Assembly (NCBI GenBank): GCA_038373885.1
Contig: JAWZYV010012246.1
Location: forward strand, 1 to 64,000
DNA: 64,000 nt
Origin: Cheiracanthium punctorium
Lineage: Eukaryota > Arthropoda > Arachnida > Araneae > Cheiracanthiidae
Direction: 5' to 3'
In this document: positions 23,732 to 35,040 of the stretch, one piece after another
Position numbering within the stretch: position 1 is the stretch's first letter
How the letters are laid out: every line of letters begins with the position of its first letter
Notes under the pieces: generated by a model
Database searches by the model: none
What the model saw: only the letters and a program-made list of their open reading frames with translations
What the model was told of the DNA's origin: nothing
Translations under genes and position numbers: made by a program

Positions 23732-23794
23732 TAAAATTAATTATTTAAAAAAAGTATTAGCTTGAAACGCTTACTGAGCGAATACTTTTGTGAG

Positions 23795-24309
23795 TAATTT
23801 TCATTCTTTTATAATAAATAATTGAATTTTTTAAGCTTTAATATTTTTAAAATTTCTATATAAAATTTTAATTAGATGAATAATAAACTATTTGCATCAA
23901 TAAACATTAAAAACATTATATTATACGTTTTTAAACTAAATATTTTTTTTAATGATATTAGTGTCCGATTATACAGAATGCAATGGTACACAGGCCGGTC
24001 AAGATAGAACACGGGACCGGAGGGTGGGGGGTATTTGACTCCCACCTTCTCCATAGTAATGAAGGTATTCATTGGCCACATTCATTCTTTTTAACAGTTT
24101 AATATGGATTTTTATGATACAAATAACTCAAACTCAGACTGCCATACATTTTATTGCGTACAGAGTACTAAAATACTCCAAAATAAATAACCGTAGTACA
24201 AAATTTTTCATTGTATTTTAAATTAATCAGAGGAGTGGTAGCTCAAGACACCTCTACTCCCCCCTCTGCACCGAAGAGCGAGTTTCCACGAAAATTTATT
24301 TCACTATAC
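23795..24309. other. Unannotated stretch
   Basis: AT-rich; a G-rich patch at 24010-24035. No gene seen. Confidence 0.5.
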
Positions 24310-24600
24310 CAGTGTTTCCAAACCACTAGTCCGGGGAGCTTTGTTACTGGTCCGAAGAAAGAATAAATAAATAAAAAATAACGTTTGAATAGCATCTAAG
24401 GTTTTTCAACTAATTTCGTCAAGCATGAACCTAAATACATAAGCAACGTTTAAATTCAAAAACTTATAATTGCAAGACATGTGGTTTGATTAAGTAGAAT
24501 AGTATTTATTTTTATATAGGTTTTTATTTTGGACTGACGACGATCTGCGAAATATTTTTCCTAGTTCCTCCGGTCTGCAAGTATTAAAGGTTGGTAGAGA
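24310..24600. mobile_element. hAT (Charlie-like) MITE
   Basis: It begins CAGTGTTTCCAAACCACTAG and ends with CGGTCTGCAAGTATTAAAGGTTGG, the arrangement of Charlie-type non-autonomous elements. The right terminus is degraded and no 8-bp duplication was found. Confidence 0.6.
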
Positions 24601-24711
24601 GGCCCAAATTAAAGTCTTTATAGAACCTAAATCCAAATATAATAATGTCTTCCAATATATTTAATTTTGTGGACAGTCACTGCTTAAAGTGCGTTTTAGA
24701 GACGATTATCT

Positions 24712-24990
24712 TCTTGTTGTTGTATTTGGAACATTTGTTTTCGGATTTGTTTAGTTGTTCCAAGAATCTGCTTATAAACCCTCGACGAATAAGGTGGACA
24801 ACACAATGACAGTTTTTATTAGCATAGAGAACGGAAATTTAAACAACCAGGGGATGAGTGAGAATCGAGCCTATGACCGCAAGCTTAAGCGAGTAGTGGA
24901 AAGGAAGACAAGCCCTTAAGAGGCCTCTGTAGTCGGCTTGCGGAGATTCAAGTCCCAATGCTTTGCTATGGAGAAAAGTGCCTTAACGCC
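24712..24990 (-). mobile_element. tRNA-derived SINE, minus strand
   Basis: The minus-strand B box reads CGGTCATAGGCTCGATTCTC. The remainder, including ACACAATGACAGTTTTTATT and the tail TTGTTGTTGTATTTGGAACA in + orientation, matches 13370-13690. Confidence 0.65.
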
Positions 24991-25229
24991 TAATCATTTT
25001 TCTCAGAAAGTATTAGGTATTTTTAAATGAAATTTTCCTGTGTGAATCTTCTGAACTATTCGCAAGGATTGCGCCAATCAGATTTGAGTTAATTTAGCCG
25101 AAAGAGATTTTATTGCAGTCCAGAATTTTTGTTACTTTATGTTCTCAATAGATTCATGAGGTAACAAAATTAAATTATTTAGACTGTTCAAAGAGACATT
25201 TTCAGAAACTTTAAAGAAAGCTTAACAGA

Positions 25230-26430
25230 GATATCCTGCAATTAAGAAAGATTTAATGGCTATTTTTAAAGCTGTAATTGCGTTTAAATATTATTTATAT
25301 AACAGGGAATTTGTAATTTTGTCTGACAAGCCTCCTCTGAAGAGGTATAAAAAAACAACCAATCCACCTGACATAGTTACTAGATGGTTAATGGAGTTAT
25401 CTTACTTTTAAGTTTGAACATATTCCAGGCTCTAAAAATTTATTAGCTGATTATTTTTCCAGAGGCAATTTTGAATCTGTTACGCAAACTCTTGATGATA
25501 ATCCACAGTTAATTTTTGATAAGAGTCTTTTACCTATTGTTGATAGTGTTCATAAAAATGTTGAGTATGTAAACTTTTCGGTTAGAAGCAATGCCACTGG
25601 TACTGATCCACTTCTAGAAATACCTAATGAAACATTTTTCAGAGAGCAAAATGCTGATCCTGAGTTGTCTGTAATTTATAATGAAATTGTATTTAATGGT
25701 TCCTCTGAAACTCATCCTGCATTTTTTATTCATCCAGAAACTAAATTACTAATGTGTGAAAAATATAATGCCTGCTGTAATTTTGTCAGATTTAGGGCCA
25801 CAGTTTGTTGCCTCAGTTTACAATCATTTTCATGATAAACTTGGCATAAAAATTAATCATTCTTCAGCTGGTCACCCACAATGTAACTCAATAGCGGAAC
25901 GTATTAATACCTCAATTAAATACTCTGTAAATTCATTATTACTTGAGGGCCGCAATTTTGAACACGCAATTTTAATTCACAAGACTTTGTATAATGGTTC
26001 GACACATTCAACTACTGGTTTTACATCCAATCTGTTACATTTTGGTAGAGAATTATCACTTATTTTTGACACTTTTAATTTTCAGGCACCTCCACCAAAT
26101 TTAAATGACAAACACACATATAAATTAATGAAGGAGTTGGATTGTATGTACAGAAAAGCTTAGCCCTGAATATAACCTCTGCTCAGGCAAGTCGCTTTCA
26201 GAGACACTCACAGCATGCCAAGCTCAGAGAGTTAAAAGTAAATGACATTGTTTATAAAAAGTCTCTAGATAAATTCAAACCAAAATTTACTGGTCCGTAT
26301 GAAATCATTCAAAAACATTCACCTATTTCTTTCTCAATTCGACTGTTGCATGCTCCTCATCTTGTACCTCAGAGAATACATATTGACAGATTAATTTTTG
26401 CAATGAATATCTTTATATATCTTTATTAGA
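25230..26430 (+). pseudogene. Ty3/gypsy-type retrotransposon pol remnant
   Basis: Fragments of an RNase H domain (about 25230-25470) include the FKYYLYNREF block and the HIPGSKNLLADYFSR end. A spacer follows. Then comes part of an integrase (25756-26163) with the second acidic residue in LSDLGPQF and the glutamate in NSIAERIN, spaced as in the DD35E core. A C-terminal segment follows in another frame (26142-26400) with KFTGPYEI. The integrase zinc finger and first catalytic aspartate are absent, so a deletion lies near 25750. Stops and frame changes make it non-functional. LTRs were not identified with confidence. Confidence 0.82.
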
Positions 26431-26515
26431 TATATAAAGATATTATTAGATATATAAAGATATTCTTTATATTGAATATCTTTATATATCTTTATATTTT
26501 CGTAATGAATATCTT
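26400..26515 (+). repeat. ATATCTTTATATATC short repeats
   Basis: The motif ATATCTTTATATATCTTTA and its reverse complement are repeated several times, interrupting the end of the gypsy-type region. A poly(A) run follows at 26801-26817. Confidence 0.7.
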
Positions 26516-27076
26516 TCTTCATTTGGTAGTAATCACTCCCATGATAATTTTGCAACTGATGTTAATCTACCTGCAACTTCGTATAATCACTATAATTCAA
26601 GGCCTAGAAGGTAGATGCATGTCGTCTTTTTGGTAATGGTGTGTTTGTGGAGGATCCCACAGACACTTCCTTGCTTAGTATACTGTTGTAGAATATCTTG
26701 CTTCTACCTGGCTGGTCCAGTATTTTTAAAGATGTACACTTCAGTGTACTGTATGATATGTATCTATTCTCGCAAAATTCATGTAATGGAGTTTTTGTAA
26801 AAAAAAAAAAAAAAAAGGATTAGGCACAATAGTTTGTTTCGAGGTTTTGCTTTTCAGTTTGGTTGTTGGTTTTCATGTCTGGTTTGTCACATTTTTCTTA
26901 TTGGCGGTCCCTGTTTCAATTTTTCCCCAAAGCTAAATCGTTCCAAATTGCAAGTCCAAATCGCCCCGTTATTGAGAAGAGATTTAGCTTCTTATTGAGA
27001 AGAGATTTGTGTTTCACACTTTTGTAAGTTTTTATGCTTACAACAACATTTTAGTACTGAAGTGAATGTTAAAGGG

Positions 27077-27795
27077 CAGGGGCGTAGCCAGAAATTTTTC
27101 ATGGAAGGGGGGTTACGACTACTACTAGAGATGAGACGGGCTCAGCCCGAGCCCGAAAGCCCGAGCCCGGGACCGAACCGGGCTCGGGCTCTGTAATTCA
27201 CAATTGCGTTCGGGCTCGGGCTCGTGAAAAATTTCCATTTTATTGAACAAACTCCTTGAAAAAGATTTTTAGTAGTGACTCATGTGGAAAATAAAAGTAC
27301 TTATAAAAAAAAGTAGCGGCACAGGTGCTTAGAAGGTGCGTGAAGCTCTTTGGGTATTTCAGAACGGCGGCTTATATTGTTTAGTTAGTCATGAGATCGA
27401 ACATTATTTCATAAACATAGATATAAAGATGCAGTGGAAAGTTATTAGAAAGCATTAAAAATTTGCAACTATATTTGTCTTTAATTTGCACAAACGGCAA
27501 AATTTATTGTATTCTATCAAAGAATTACTTCTTTGAATTTTATTGAATTTTATTTAGCTTTAGCTGAAATTTTGGGCTCGGGCTCCGACCCAAATAATAT
27601 TGCTCGGGCTCGGGCGGGCTCGGATTAAAAGTCTGCGGGCTCGGGCTTCAAAAAATGAGCCCGAACTCATCTCTAACTACTACAACTCATATAAATGTAC
27701 ACGTGTGTGTGATAATATAGTGAAGAATATACATTTTGTATGGCAAAAAATTCCTCATGGGGGGGTTATGACCCCACCCCCTTGGCTACGATCTG
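27077..27795. mobile_element. hAT MITE containing a second hAT element
   Basis: CAGGGGCGTAGCCAGAAATT at the left and ...CTTGGCTACGATCTG at the right are flanked by exact TTAAAGGG repeats (27069-27076, 27796-27803). Most of the interior is the insertion 27126-27675. Without that insertion it is a ~170-bp MITE related to 4398-4566. Confidence 0.88.
27126..27675. mobile_element. Nested hAT-type element (TAGAGATGAG ends)
   Basis: It starts TAGAGATGAGACGGGCTC and ends GAGCCCGAACTCATCTCTA, flanked by exact ACTACTAC (27118-27125, 27676-27683). Subterminal GGGCTCGGGC units are repeated at both ends. Length is 550 bp. An open frame at 27600-27812 crosses its end and is incidental. Confidence 0.9.
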
Positions 27796-27803
27796 TTAAA
27801 GGG

Positions 27804-29041
27804 TTATTGTAATTTGACACTGATTTTTATTTGCTTTTGTTGTATGTATTATTTTTGTAAAAAGTAGCCATCTATTTTGAGAATGTTTTACCTGATATAT
27901 GTAGATGTAAGTTTTAGAAGGTACCTATTGAACATTTACATTCATTGCAAATTGCACTGGACTGTTACGTATAAGTTGCAACGGACTGTTTACAGGAAAA
28001 CTAAGGTTACAATTGAGTAGATAGAGACTGCTGAACTACATTGAGTAAATCATGCTTGAAATTTTCAAACATGTCGACATGTTTTGCATATTTGTATTTA
28101 ACTGTGTTACTACTCAAGTATATTCATTGCAATTCTTTTTGGAATATTCTTTTTGTATTTTAATGTATGTATAGGTGGCTGGTTTCTCTTGTTTTACCCA
28201 TATGTAGGTATTTTTTTTTTTTTTGGTGGGTGTTGGGGAGATATATGTGATACAGATCATCACATATCTTATTTTTAATTATCAATTACTTAATTGTTAA
28301 TTATTTCTAAATTTAATCTGTGTTCAAAATTTATTCTATGCACTTTCGATTTGGATTTCTCTTCCCTTCGCCTGTAAAGTTTTTATTTCTGCACCTACCG
28401 TATTTAAAAGCTATCTTCCGTTTTCATTTATTTTTCCTTTTTATTTCACTTTTGCATTGGTAAAGCCTAGCATTTCTGTTTCCATGGTTTGTTTTTGACC
28501 ATATATGGTATCAAATCTATAAATAACTTTGGCTTTCTTTTGGGTTACAATTTAGCTGATAGATTTTTTGTTTTATCCTGTGGCGCGTCGGGGATTCAAA
28601 AATAATTATATAGAAATGTATTTAACGTCTACTGGCGTCTAGTTACTTTTGCACTTTGTTTGGCGTGCCCTGTGGCGTGTTTTGCTTCTGTACTACTTTC
28701 TTGGCTTGAATTTCTCGTCATCATTCACGTCTTAGCAGTTGTCTAGTGAACCTGCGTTTTGGAGGGGTCTGCCCAGCCACCGTAGAACTTTATAATTTTG
28801 ATGTTTGTGTGTTGATATGTTAAAATAAAATGTGAAAGTATGCCATTATACTAGTTTTGCTCATTTATCATGGCCTGGTTGTGAACCTGGGGAAAGCTTC
28901 TCCACACACCCGTCTGTCAGCCATCTTGTTTAGGACAACGTTTACCGTAATCAGCATCAGCTTAGCTTGGAGAAATAGCGTGCTACGCTAACCTCCTTTA
29001 AACGTGAGCACGCGGGATATGGTCGAAAACCAGTTTAGTAG
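27804..29041. other. Unannotated; possible retroelement UTR/LTR
   Basis: The region follows the gypsy-type remnant and has T-rich and polyadenylation-like sequence (28822 AATAAAA). No repeat partner is visible in the window to prove an LTR. Confidence 0.35.
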
Positions 29042-29650
29042 CTAACATTGCCGTTAGCGGAGGAAGAAACGTACCGCAAAAACTCTCTAATATGGTCAAA
29101 ACAATTCAACACCACATTAACATTTTTGAGGATTGGTTCGTTAAATGGAAACTTAAAGTAAATTACTCAAAGTGTCAAGCTATACACTTTACACGATCAT
29201 GTAAAATTGCCATGTCACTTTTACAATAACAATAGGCGAATGGAGTGGGGCAAGATTTGCAAATATCTGACAGTTATGTTTGACTCCAGGCTAACTTGTA
29301 AGCCACAGGTCGTTTATGCCAGAAACAAAATGATTACGGTCCAAAATTCTGTTGCTAAGCTCCTCTATCAGAATGGTCTTAGAATTCTGAACAAAATAAA
29401 ATTATACAATATGGTTGTCCTTCCCGCTGGCACATACGCCAGTCCTATTTGGGGCCACACAGCTCAGACGAATCTAAAGATTTTATCTATTGAACACAAC
29501 AAAATTCTGAGAAGGATTAGACTCTCCCCCGTTATATGGAAAATAAAGTTGTTATGCGCGACCTTAAAATACCGCCCCTAAACTGTATCATCAAAAAACA
29601 AGCACAATTTTTTAAGACAAATTAAATAGCCTTCCCAATGATTTGCTAGG
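29042..29650 (+). pseudogene. Jockey-like LINE reverse transcriptase fragment
   Basis: A first frame (29042-29225) reads QHHINIFEDWFVKWKLKVN followed by YSKCQAIHFTR, the block after the catalytic YADD in Jockey/CR1-type reverse transcriptases. After a frame shift near 29210, a 124-codon frame (29207-29581) continues with KYLTVMFDSRLT and SPIWGHTAQTNLKILSIEHNK, the usual C-terminal part of the same protein. The YADD motif and endonuclease are not present. Confidence 0.75.
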
Positions 29651-30400
29651 TGAGATTTCCGATTATGACTTCTGAAATCCTGACAACACGACTAGACTCA
29701 AAGGGTCTTCCTGCTTCAAGACCTGGACTAAACTACTGATTGCCTCTGTCAAAGATACTGCTTTTGTTTTTTCTTTTCTTTTGCTGAAGACCTTCTTCGT
29801 CGAAAATCTGACGCCCCCGGCCGATGACTGTAGGCCCTCCTTAATGCCTCACATCTTGTAATAACTCACAACCAAATAACTGGAGTTATATCCTATGGGA
29901 CTAGGTATTCCACACAGCCAATTTTGTCTTATTGCCCGCTTCGCGGGTTGCCTCGCGATGGACCTGGCACTTCGCCTAATATACACCCCTCCTCTCTGCC
30001 TCCGCTTGACTCGAGAGAAAAGAAAAAAATCTGTGCCTCACGTGCGGTCGCCCTTGGCAATGGCGGACGCACGTGACAGGGACTCAGGAGAAGTCTCATT
30101 CTTTTTTCGGAACGCACCGAAATCATTGTACGGGTTTTACTAATTAATTTTTTAACTGACCGAAACCTTATGCTAGACACTTCATGTTTTTAAACGAAAG
30201 CAGAAGAGTTTATCCGCAACCATATATTTTTTTAGTCGAAATAATCCATAGCTTTTTCGATGAGAGCTGCGAGAGGAGGCACTTTACAAAATTCTTCCAA
30301 ATTTGCCCGAAAAAAGGATCCTCAATTTTTATTTTTTTTAAATCAGGAAATGCAGCTGATTCGAAAATGATGGTCTCATTAGAAAGAAAACGCTTAACTC

Positions 30401-30444
30401 CTTCCGATCGTGTAGTTATTTTTTTTCTTTAGGACGATCGGAAG
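30401..30444. repeat. 11-bp perfect inverted repeat
   Basis: CTTCCGATCGT and ACGATCGGAAG are separated by a T-rich 22-bp loop. Surrounding sequence (29930-30640) is mixed, with a GC-rich part at 29930-30110. No element ends were recognised. Confidence 0.6.
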
Positions 30445-31024
30445 ACCTCTTTTTCGGAGGGCAAAGGAGCAAAAACGATTGAAAATGACGTAAAATATAA
30501 AATCTCTCTATTCTAAAAAAAAAAGTAAAGGCTGCTGTCGACGCTGTCAGAGCTTGTTGACCTATCTTCTCATAAACCGTGGGGATTTGAATTTCGAGAA
30601 AATGTTCCCGAATGCGGAAAATTCCGAGGAACCTGAGAAGGTGACTTAAATTTCGAAAATCGAATTATTTTAGAAGATATTAATAAAAAACGGAAAAAAT
30701 AAAATATAATGGCTGCCAGATTTGGCATAAAATCATTCATTCCTTTGCAACAAAGCAATTCCAAGTATGTAGAATCACGTGAAATTGTCTAACGTGAAGT
30801 AGAATTACACCCACTTTAAGCCAAATTAAAAAGAATATGAAATAAATAACTCAAAATGTGTTACACAAAGTCCCAGACAGCACATAAGCTTAAATCAAGC
30901 TTGACATTTCTTTGAATTTGACGTATTAATACAAGCTTGACAGTTCAACCCATTAGCTTGATTATTGCGCTGATGGCGCCATCTGTCGCTGTAGGCGAGA
31001 AGGAGAATGGACATTGAAAAGTCT

Positions 31025-31255
31025 AAAAGTTGTGTTTTATTTTATTATCGCACAAAACCTGGACATTAGAACACGCAAGGGGAAGGAATGAATGGGATAA
31101 GCCCTCTGAAGTGTAACACGAGGGGAGTTTTAGTTTTATATACATCTAATTAACATTAGTAATTCCATCAACTAATTAATTAGCCCTAAAAATAAATTTT
31201 AATATAATTAACACAATTTAGTTAGTTAATACACTTCACTTTATGGGTGGTAGAA
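31025..31255 (+). repeat. Dispersed repeat, copy 1
   Basis: AAAGTTGTGTTTTATTTTATTATCGCACAAAA..., GGGATAA-CCC and AACTAATTAATTAG are shared in order with 36605-36845. The copies are clearly diverged. The sequence type is unknown. Confidence 0.75.
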
Positions 31256-31667
31256 TGAGGCGGTTTCCGGCCGCTACAAAATAATTTATCATCAGTCATT
31301 AATGTACTTGACCATAGAATAAAAAAAAAGATTCTATATTTCCAAATATGGAAATTCTTCAAAATAAAATACAATTATACTACGAAATTGATTTCAAAAT
31401 CAGTCGTTTGTCTCGATTTTGGCCAATATTGCCCAACAAGCGATATTGAAAGTTTTAAAACGTGTGCTGCTGTTAAGTTTATATTATGTTTATTTCCCTA
31501 TTAGTAGAGTCTCTAAATCACACATAACATTATTTTAATTTTGATGCATCCCATGGAAATCAATAAAAGAATAAAATCAAATAAAAGAAACAAATAACAC
31601 ATCGGCCACTTATCAATCTGGCCAGAAAACGGCGTGATAAGTCACTTATAACTTTAGTCATATCAGC

Positions 31668-31850
31668 CCGACTCAGATTGGCGCAACGGTTAGGATGCTC
31701 GCCTCCCAACCCGAAGGTCCCGCGTTTTATTCTAGCCGTGGACACTTGATGGAAACAGATTAAATTAAATTTAAATTTCAGCATAGAGGGGAAAATGCGT
31801 GGCAAAATAAAATATGTGGGCGAGTTCGCCGACCGGCGCCCCGTGTATTG
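31668..31850 (+). mobile_element. Degenerate tRNA-derived SINE
   Basis: TTGGCGCAACGGTTAGGATG resembles an A box, CGCCTCCCAACC an anticodon arm with CCC, and GGTCCCGCGTTTTATTC a damaged B box. It resembles tRNA-Gly but the acceptor stem does not close, so it is not called as a tRNA gene. It lies inside the TIR element 30872-32022. Confidence 0.5.
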
Positions 31851-32133
31851 AGGAAACTTTTATTAAGCTTGCTATGTCAAGCTTAATGCAAGCTGGGCAA
31901 GTGTAAACTAAAACACTTGATTCAAGCTTGCATTAAGCTTACACGCTTGAAAATTTCAAGCTTAATTCAAGTTTATTGACTTGATAAATCAAGCTTGCTG
32001 CAAGTTTGCTGTGCTGTCTGGGGTTGACAATTTTCAAATAGTAAGTTCGCTTAGACAACAGAAGTTTAGAATTGCCGATTATTCGTTTTTCCAAAACAGA
32101 ATAACTAATATCTTGAAAATGAAAAATAATTAA

Positions 32134-32361
32134 AATGCAGATTATTTTAAAGCCGGTTCGGTCCAGCTGGATTATTTGCTACCAGTAGAAATAATTGGCG
32201 GCGTTAACTATGCCATTATAGCAGTTATAGTAAGTACACTTTGGATATTTGCCAGCGCTTCCAGATGGTACAAGTCGTGGTGCTAAGTACGCCAATCTGC
32301 AAAGGATTATGTGAATGAAAATATGGATAACGGTTTTTCGGTAACCTTAAATGAACAGTAA
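32134..32361 (+). other. Coding-like stretch, unrecognised
   Basis: The frame is open for 50 codons (32134-32283, ...AGSVQLDYLLPVEIIGG...), with a stop at 32284 and then 24 more open codons to 32359. A GTAAGT lies at 32233. The opposite strand also has an acceptor-like tttgcag (32297-32303) followed by an open, cysteine-containing frame. I cannot decide the strand or family. Confidence 0.25.
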
Positions 32362-32495
32362 TTATAGGTTGTGAGCAAGTCTAAATCGCCAAATAATGAA
32401 AAGTCGCCATTGGTGGCAAGCTATCCTACCTGTTCCGTAGTTTTTATCAAAGAAAACATATGAATTACTGTTTTCTTAGAGCTAATTATTAACTA

Positions 32496-33794
32496 CTAGC
32501 TGAAGTACCCGTCCTTGACGGGTTAGTGAATGCAAATTTCCAAAAAGCAAGAACTTTCGTCAGCATTGTAGTAGTACACAAAATGGATGGAGTATGTTGC
32601 CAAAGTAAAGAAAGCGAAGTTATAATTTTTATGTATTGTTAAAATATTACAGGTTAAGAGAGTTACTAAGTAATATCATTTCTTTCGCTTTAGTCGTAAT
32701 TATGTGATGCGCGAACGAATATTTACGAATATAGAAATAATTTTCGCAAAATCTCAAAATCTAATCAACATCTTTGAAAAATTGGAAGCCTAGAATTTAA
32801 GTTGAGTGACAACCTATCATGTCACCCAATTTCGTTTCATTTCCTGCAGTCTTTATTTCGTGATGCTGGACAAAATGTCAGCATTTTAAAACGATTTTCG
32901 CAAAATCTCCAAATGTAATCAAAATATTTTTAAAATTCAACGCCTATAAATTAAGATTAGCAACTACCTATCATATCACTCAATTTCGTATCATTCGTAT
33001 TAGTTGTTATTACGTGATGTTTGAAGAAATATAAACGTATTTTGAGAGAATTTTCACAAAATCTCAAAATCTAATGAAAATGTTTAAAAAATTGGATACC
33101 TATAGTTTATTTTGAGCAACCATCTATCATGTGACCAAATTTCATATCATTCGCTTTAGTCGTTATTACGTAATGCGGGAACAAAGATTCACTCAGTTTT
33201 AAACGATTTTCGCAAAATCTCGAAGTCGGATCGATTTTTTAAAATTAGATGCTTATAGTTTAAGGTGAGTGACCACCTATCATTTCACCAAATATCATTT
33301 TTTCACCTTTGCAGTTATTACGTGATGTGCGAACACAAATTTACGCAGTTTGAAACGATTTTCGCAAAATCTCAAAATCCAATCAAGATTTTTTATAAAT
33401 TCAATGCCTGTGTTTTAAGTTGAGTGACCACCTATCATGACACCCAATTTCATATCATTCGCTTCAGTCGTTTTTACGTGATGCTTGAACACAAATTTAC
33501 GCAGTTTGAAACGATTTTCGCAAAATCTCAAAATCCAATCAAGATTTTTTTTAAATTCGACGCCTGTGTTTTAAGTTGAGTGACCACCTATCATGACACC
33601 CAATTTCATATCATTCGCTTCAGCCGTTTTTACGTGATGCTTAAACAGAAAAAGCGTCACGGACAGAATGACAGACAGACAAACTTTCTTTTGAGGGTCG
33701 CATCGGATTCCCGGGTGCTTGAAACGGATAGAAATCGCAAAATTTTTGAATTCCAAGAAATGTACAGACAAAAGTCTAATTTTATTTATATAGA
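32496..33794 (-). mobile_element. Helitron-type HINE, copy C (complete, reverse)
   Basis: The reverse complement starts TCTATATAAATAAAATTAG (33794) and ends with CCCGTCAAGGACGGG, TACTTCAG and CTAG (32499-32496), flanked by A and T. It has fewer ~170-bp units than copy B (1299 versus 1615 bp), consistent with array contraction. Confidence 0.9.
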
Positions 33795-34149
33795 TATACG
33801 CAAGTCGCCAAATTATGAAAATTCTCCATAATTGGCTAATACGTAAGGCTTCCCATGGGTTTCACATAATTACAAATAGTGCGAGGTTTAAATTTTTATA
33901 CTCCAAGCAACATGCGAGAACCAAGCAATGTGTAGCTCGGTAACATTCTATCTTATATCTTATCCAACCTTTGGGTTTTGTTTGTTGAAATTATGTCTTT
34001 TTTTCGAATAAGTCTTTTTAGGGGCCGAATGCTTCATACGAAATGTGAGCGTAGCGAGTCTAGGGGTTTTGGCCCCCGAAAGCTGAGGCATTTTCTCGAA
34101 GACAGAGGTCCACAGGAGTGTAGGAAAAAACGCTCACCATAAAAAAGAC

Positions 34150-34275
34150 TTGCTCCACCATGGCCGAGTAGATAAGGCACTCAAAATGGTAGACAACTGA
34201 AGTGTAAAGGAACCAGGTTCGGGCTTGTCGATCAAATGGCCAGGAGTGTGGTGTAGAATCCAGTGGGAGACATTT
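34150..34275 (+). mobile_element. SINE-like tRNA head
   Basis: CCATGGCCGAGTAGATAAGGC resembles a pol III A box of a leucine- or serine-type tRNA. GGTTCGGGCTTG, about 55 bp later, fits a B box. No usable tRNA fold was found, so I read it as a SINE head. Confidence 0.45.
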
Positions 34276-34899
34276 TATATTTGCTAAAAGTAATTTATGC
34301 TATTTTATCGTATAGTGGAATTTACGCAACAACCAGGAACTCCATGCCGATAGAGATATTTTATTGACATTATCAAAAATTACAGGTTATTTAAGGTTAG
34401 TGCGGTGGTTGGCAAAATAGCGACACGAAACGTGACCTGTTAGGCAGAGATCAAAGCATGAAGTGTGTGTTAAAAAAGTCCGAGAACCGAAAGCCAACCT
34501 GGCGATGGAGCTAAGCGCTAAAAGGAACTGCCGCCAAATAGATCGCCAGAATGTAAAAATGAAAAGAAACGTTGGGCCTTACGTGTGTATGTTAAAATTT
34601 AAATGTGAGACGCCACAGGCGTGATCAATAGAGATATAATGTAACCTATGCAAAATTATTAAAGCCCCGTGGGAACGAAGGAAATAAAATAAATTCTCAG
34701 ATGCAAGGCACCAACAAATTGTATTGCTAATGCTAAAACCAAAGTAATTTAAGAAAAAGTTAAATAGCATTATGGAGAGATGGGAGATTTAAAAATGGCA
34801 AAGAGTATTAAATTTAGAATAGGTGAAGGGAAAACAGTAGTAATTTAAATGTGTGAATTAAGTGTAAGAAAATTAATTATAAATATATGATTAACTGCA

Positions 34900-35040
34900 A
34901 CACAAGGAGTTTTAGTCGGTTTTCTCCACATATAACGTGAATACGCGTTAGATCCCCTTAGAAAGTACTCAGACCAAGGCACTCCCCTTCGTAGGTATAT
35001 ACCCCTCGTACAGGTTTGCATTAATACGCACAATTAAAAA
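34900..35040 (+). mobile_element. SINE body/tail fragment
   Basis: GGTTTTCTCCACATATAACG, then GAATACGCGTTAGATCCCC and AGACCAAGGCA, align with the body at 13130-13230 (reverse) and the tails at 44985 and 59825. Confidence 0.6.

Larger units (their letters stand above)
20587..23794. mobile_element. Tc1-like composite with Penelope insertion
   Basis: The left end GTGTCTCACAAAAGTAATAGG and right end (reverse complement CTCACAAAAGTATTCGCTC) resemble Tc1-family TIRs. Between them lie two Tc1 transposase remnants in opposite orientations (about 20990-21200 minus, 21570-21950 plus), a GAAA-rich tract (21385-21450), and the Penelope-like element. The two outer ends may belong to different insertions. 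Confidence 0.6.
30872..32022. mobile_element. TIR element, CCCAGACAGCACA ends
   Basis: CCCAGACAGCACA at the left and its exact reverse complement TGTGCTGTCTGGG at the right. Subterminal regions are full of CAAGCTTG-type palindromes. The interior contains a dispersed repeat (31025-31255) and a SINE-like segment (31668-31850). A target duplication is not clear. The same terminal motif bounds 40810-41303. Confidence 0.72.

Noticed and set aside
27804..28940. 3' LTR of the gypsy-type element
   Set aside because: Polyadenylation-like signals are present but no second copy or TG...CA boundary supports it within the window.
31672..31745. tRNA-Gly(CCC) gene
   Set aside because: The acceptor stem does not pair and the B box is altered; it is better read as a SINE head.
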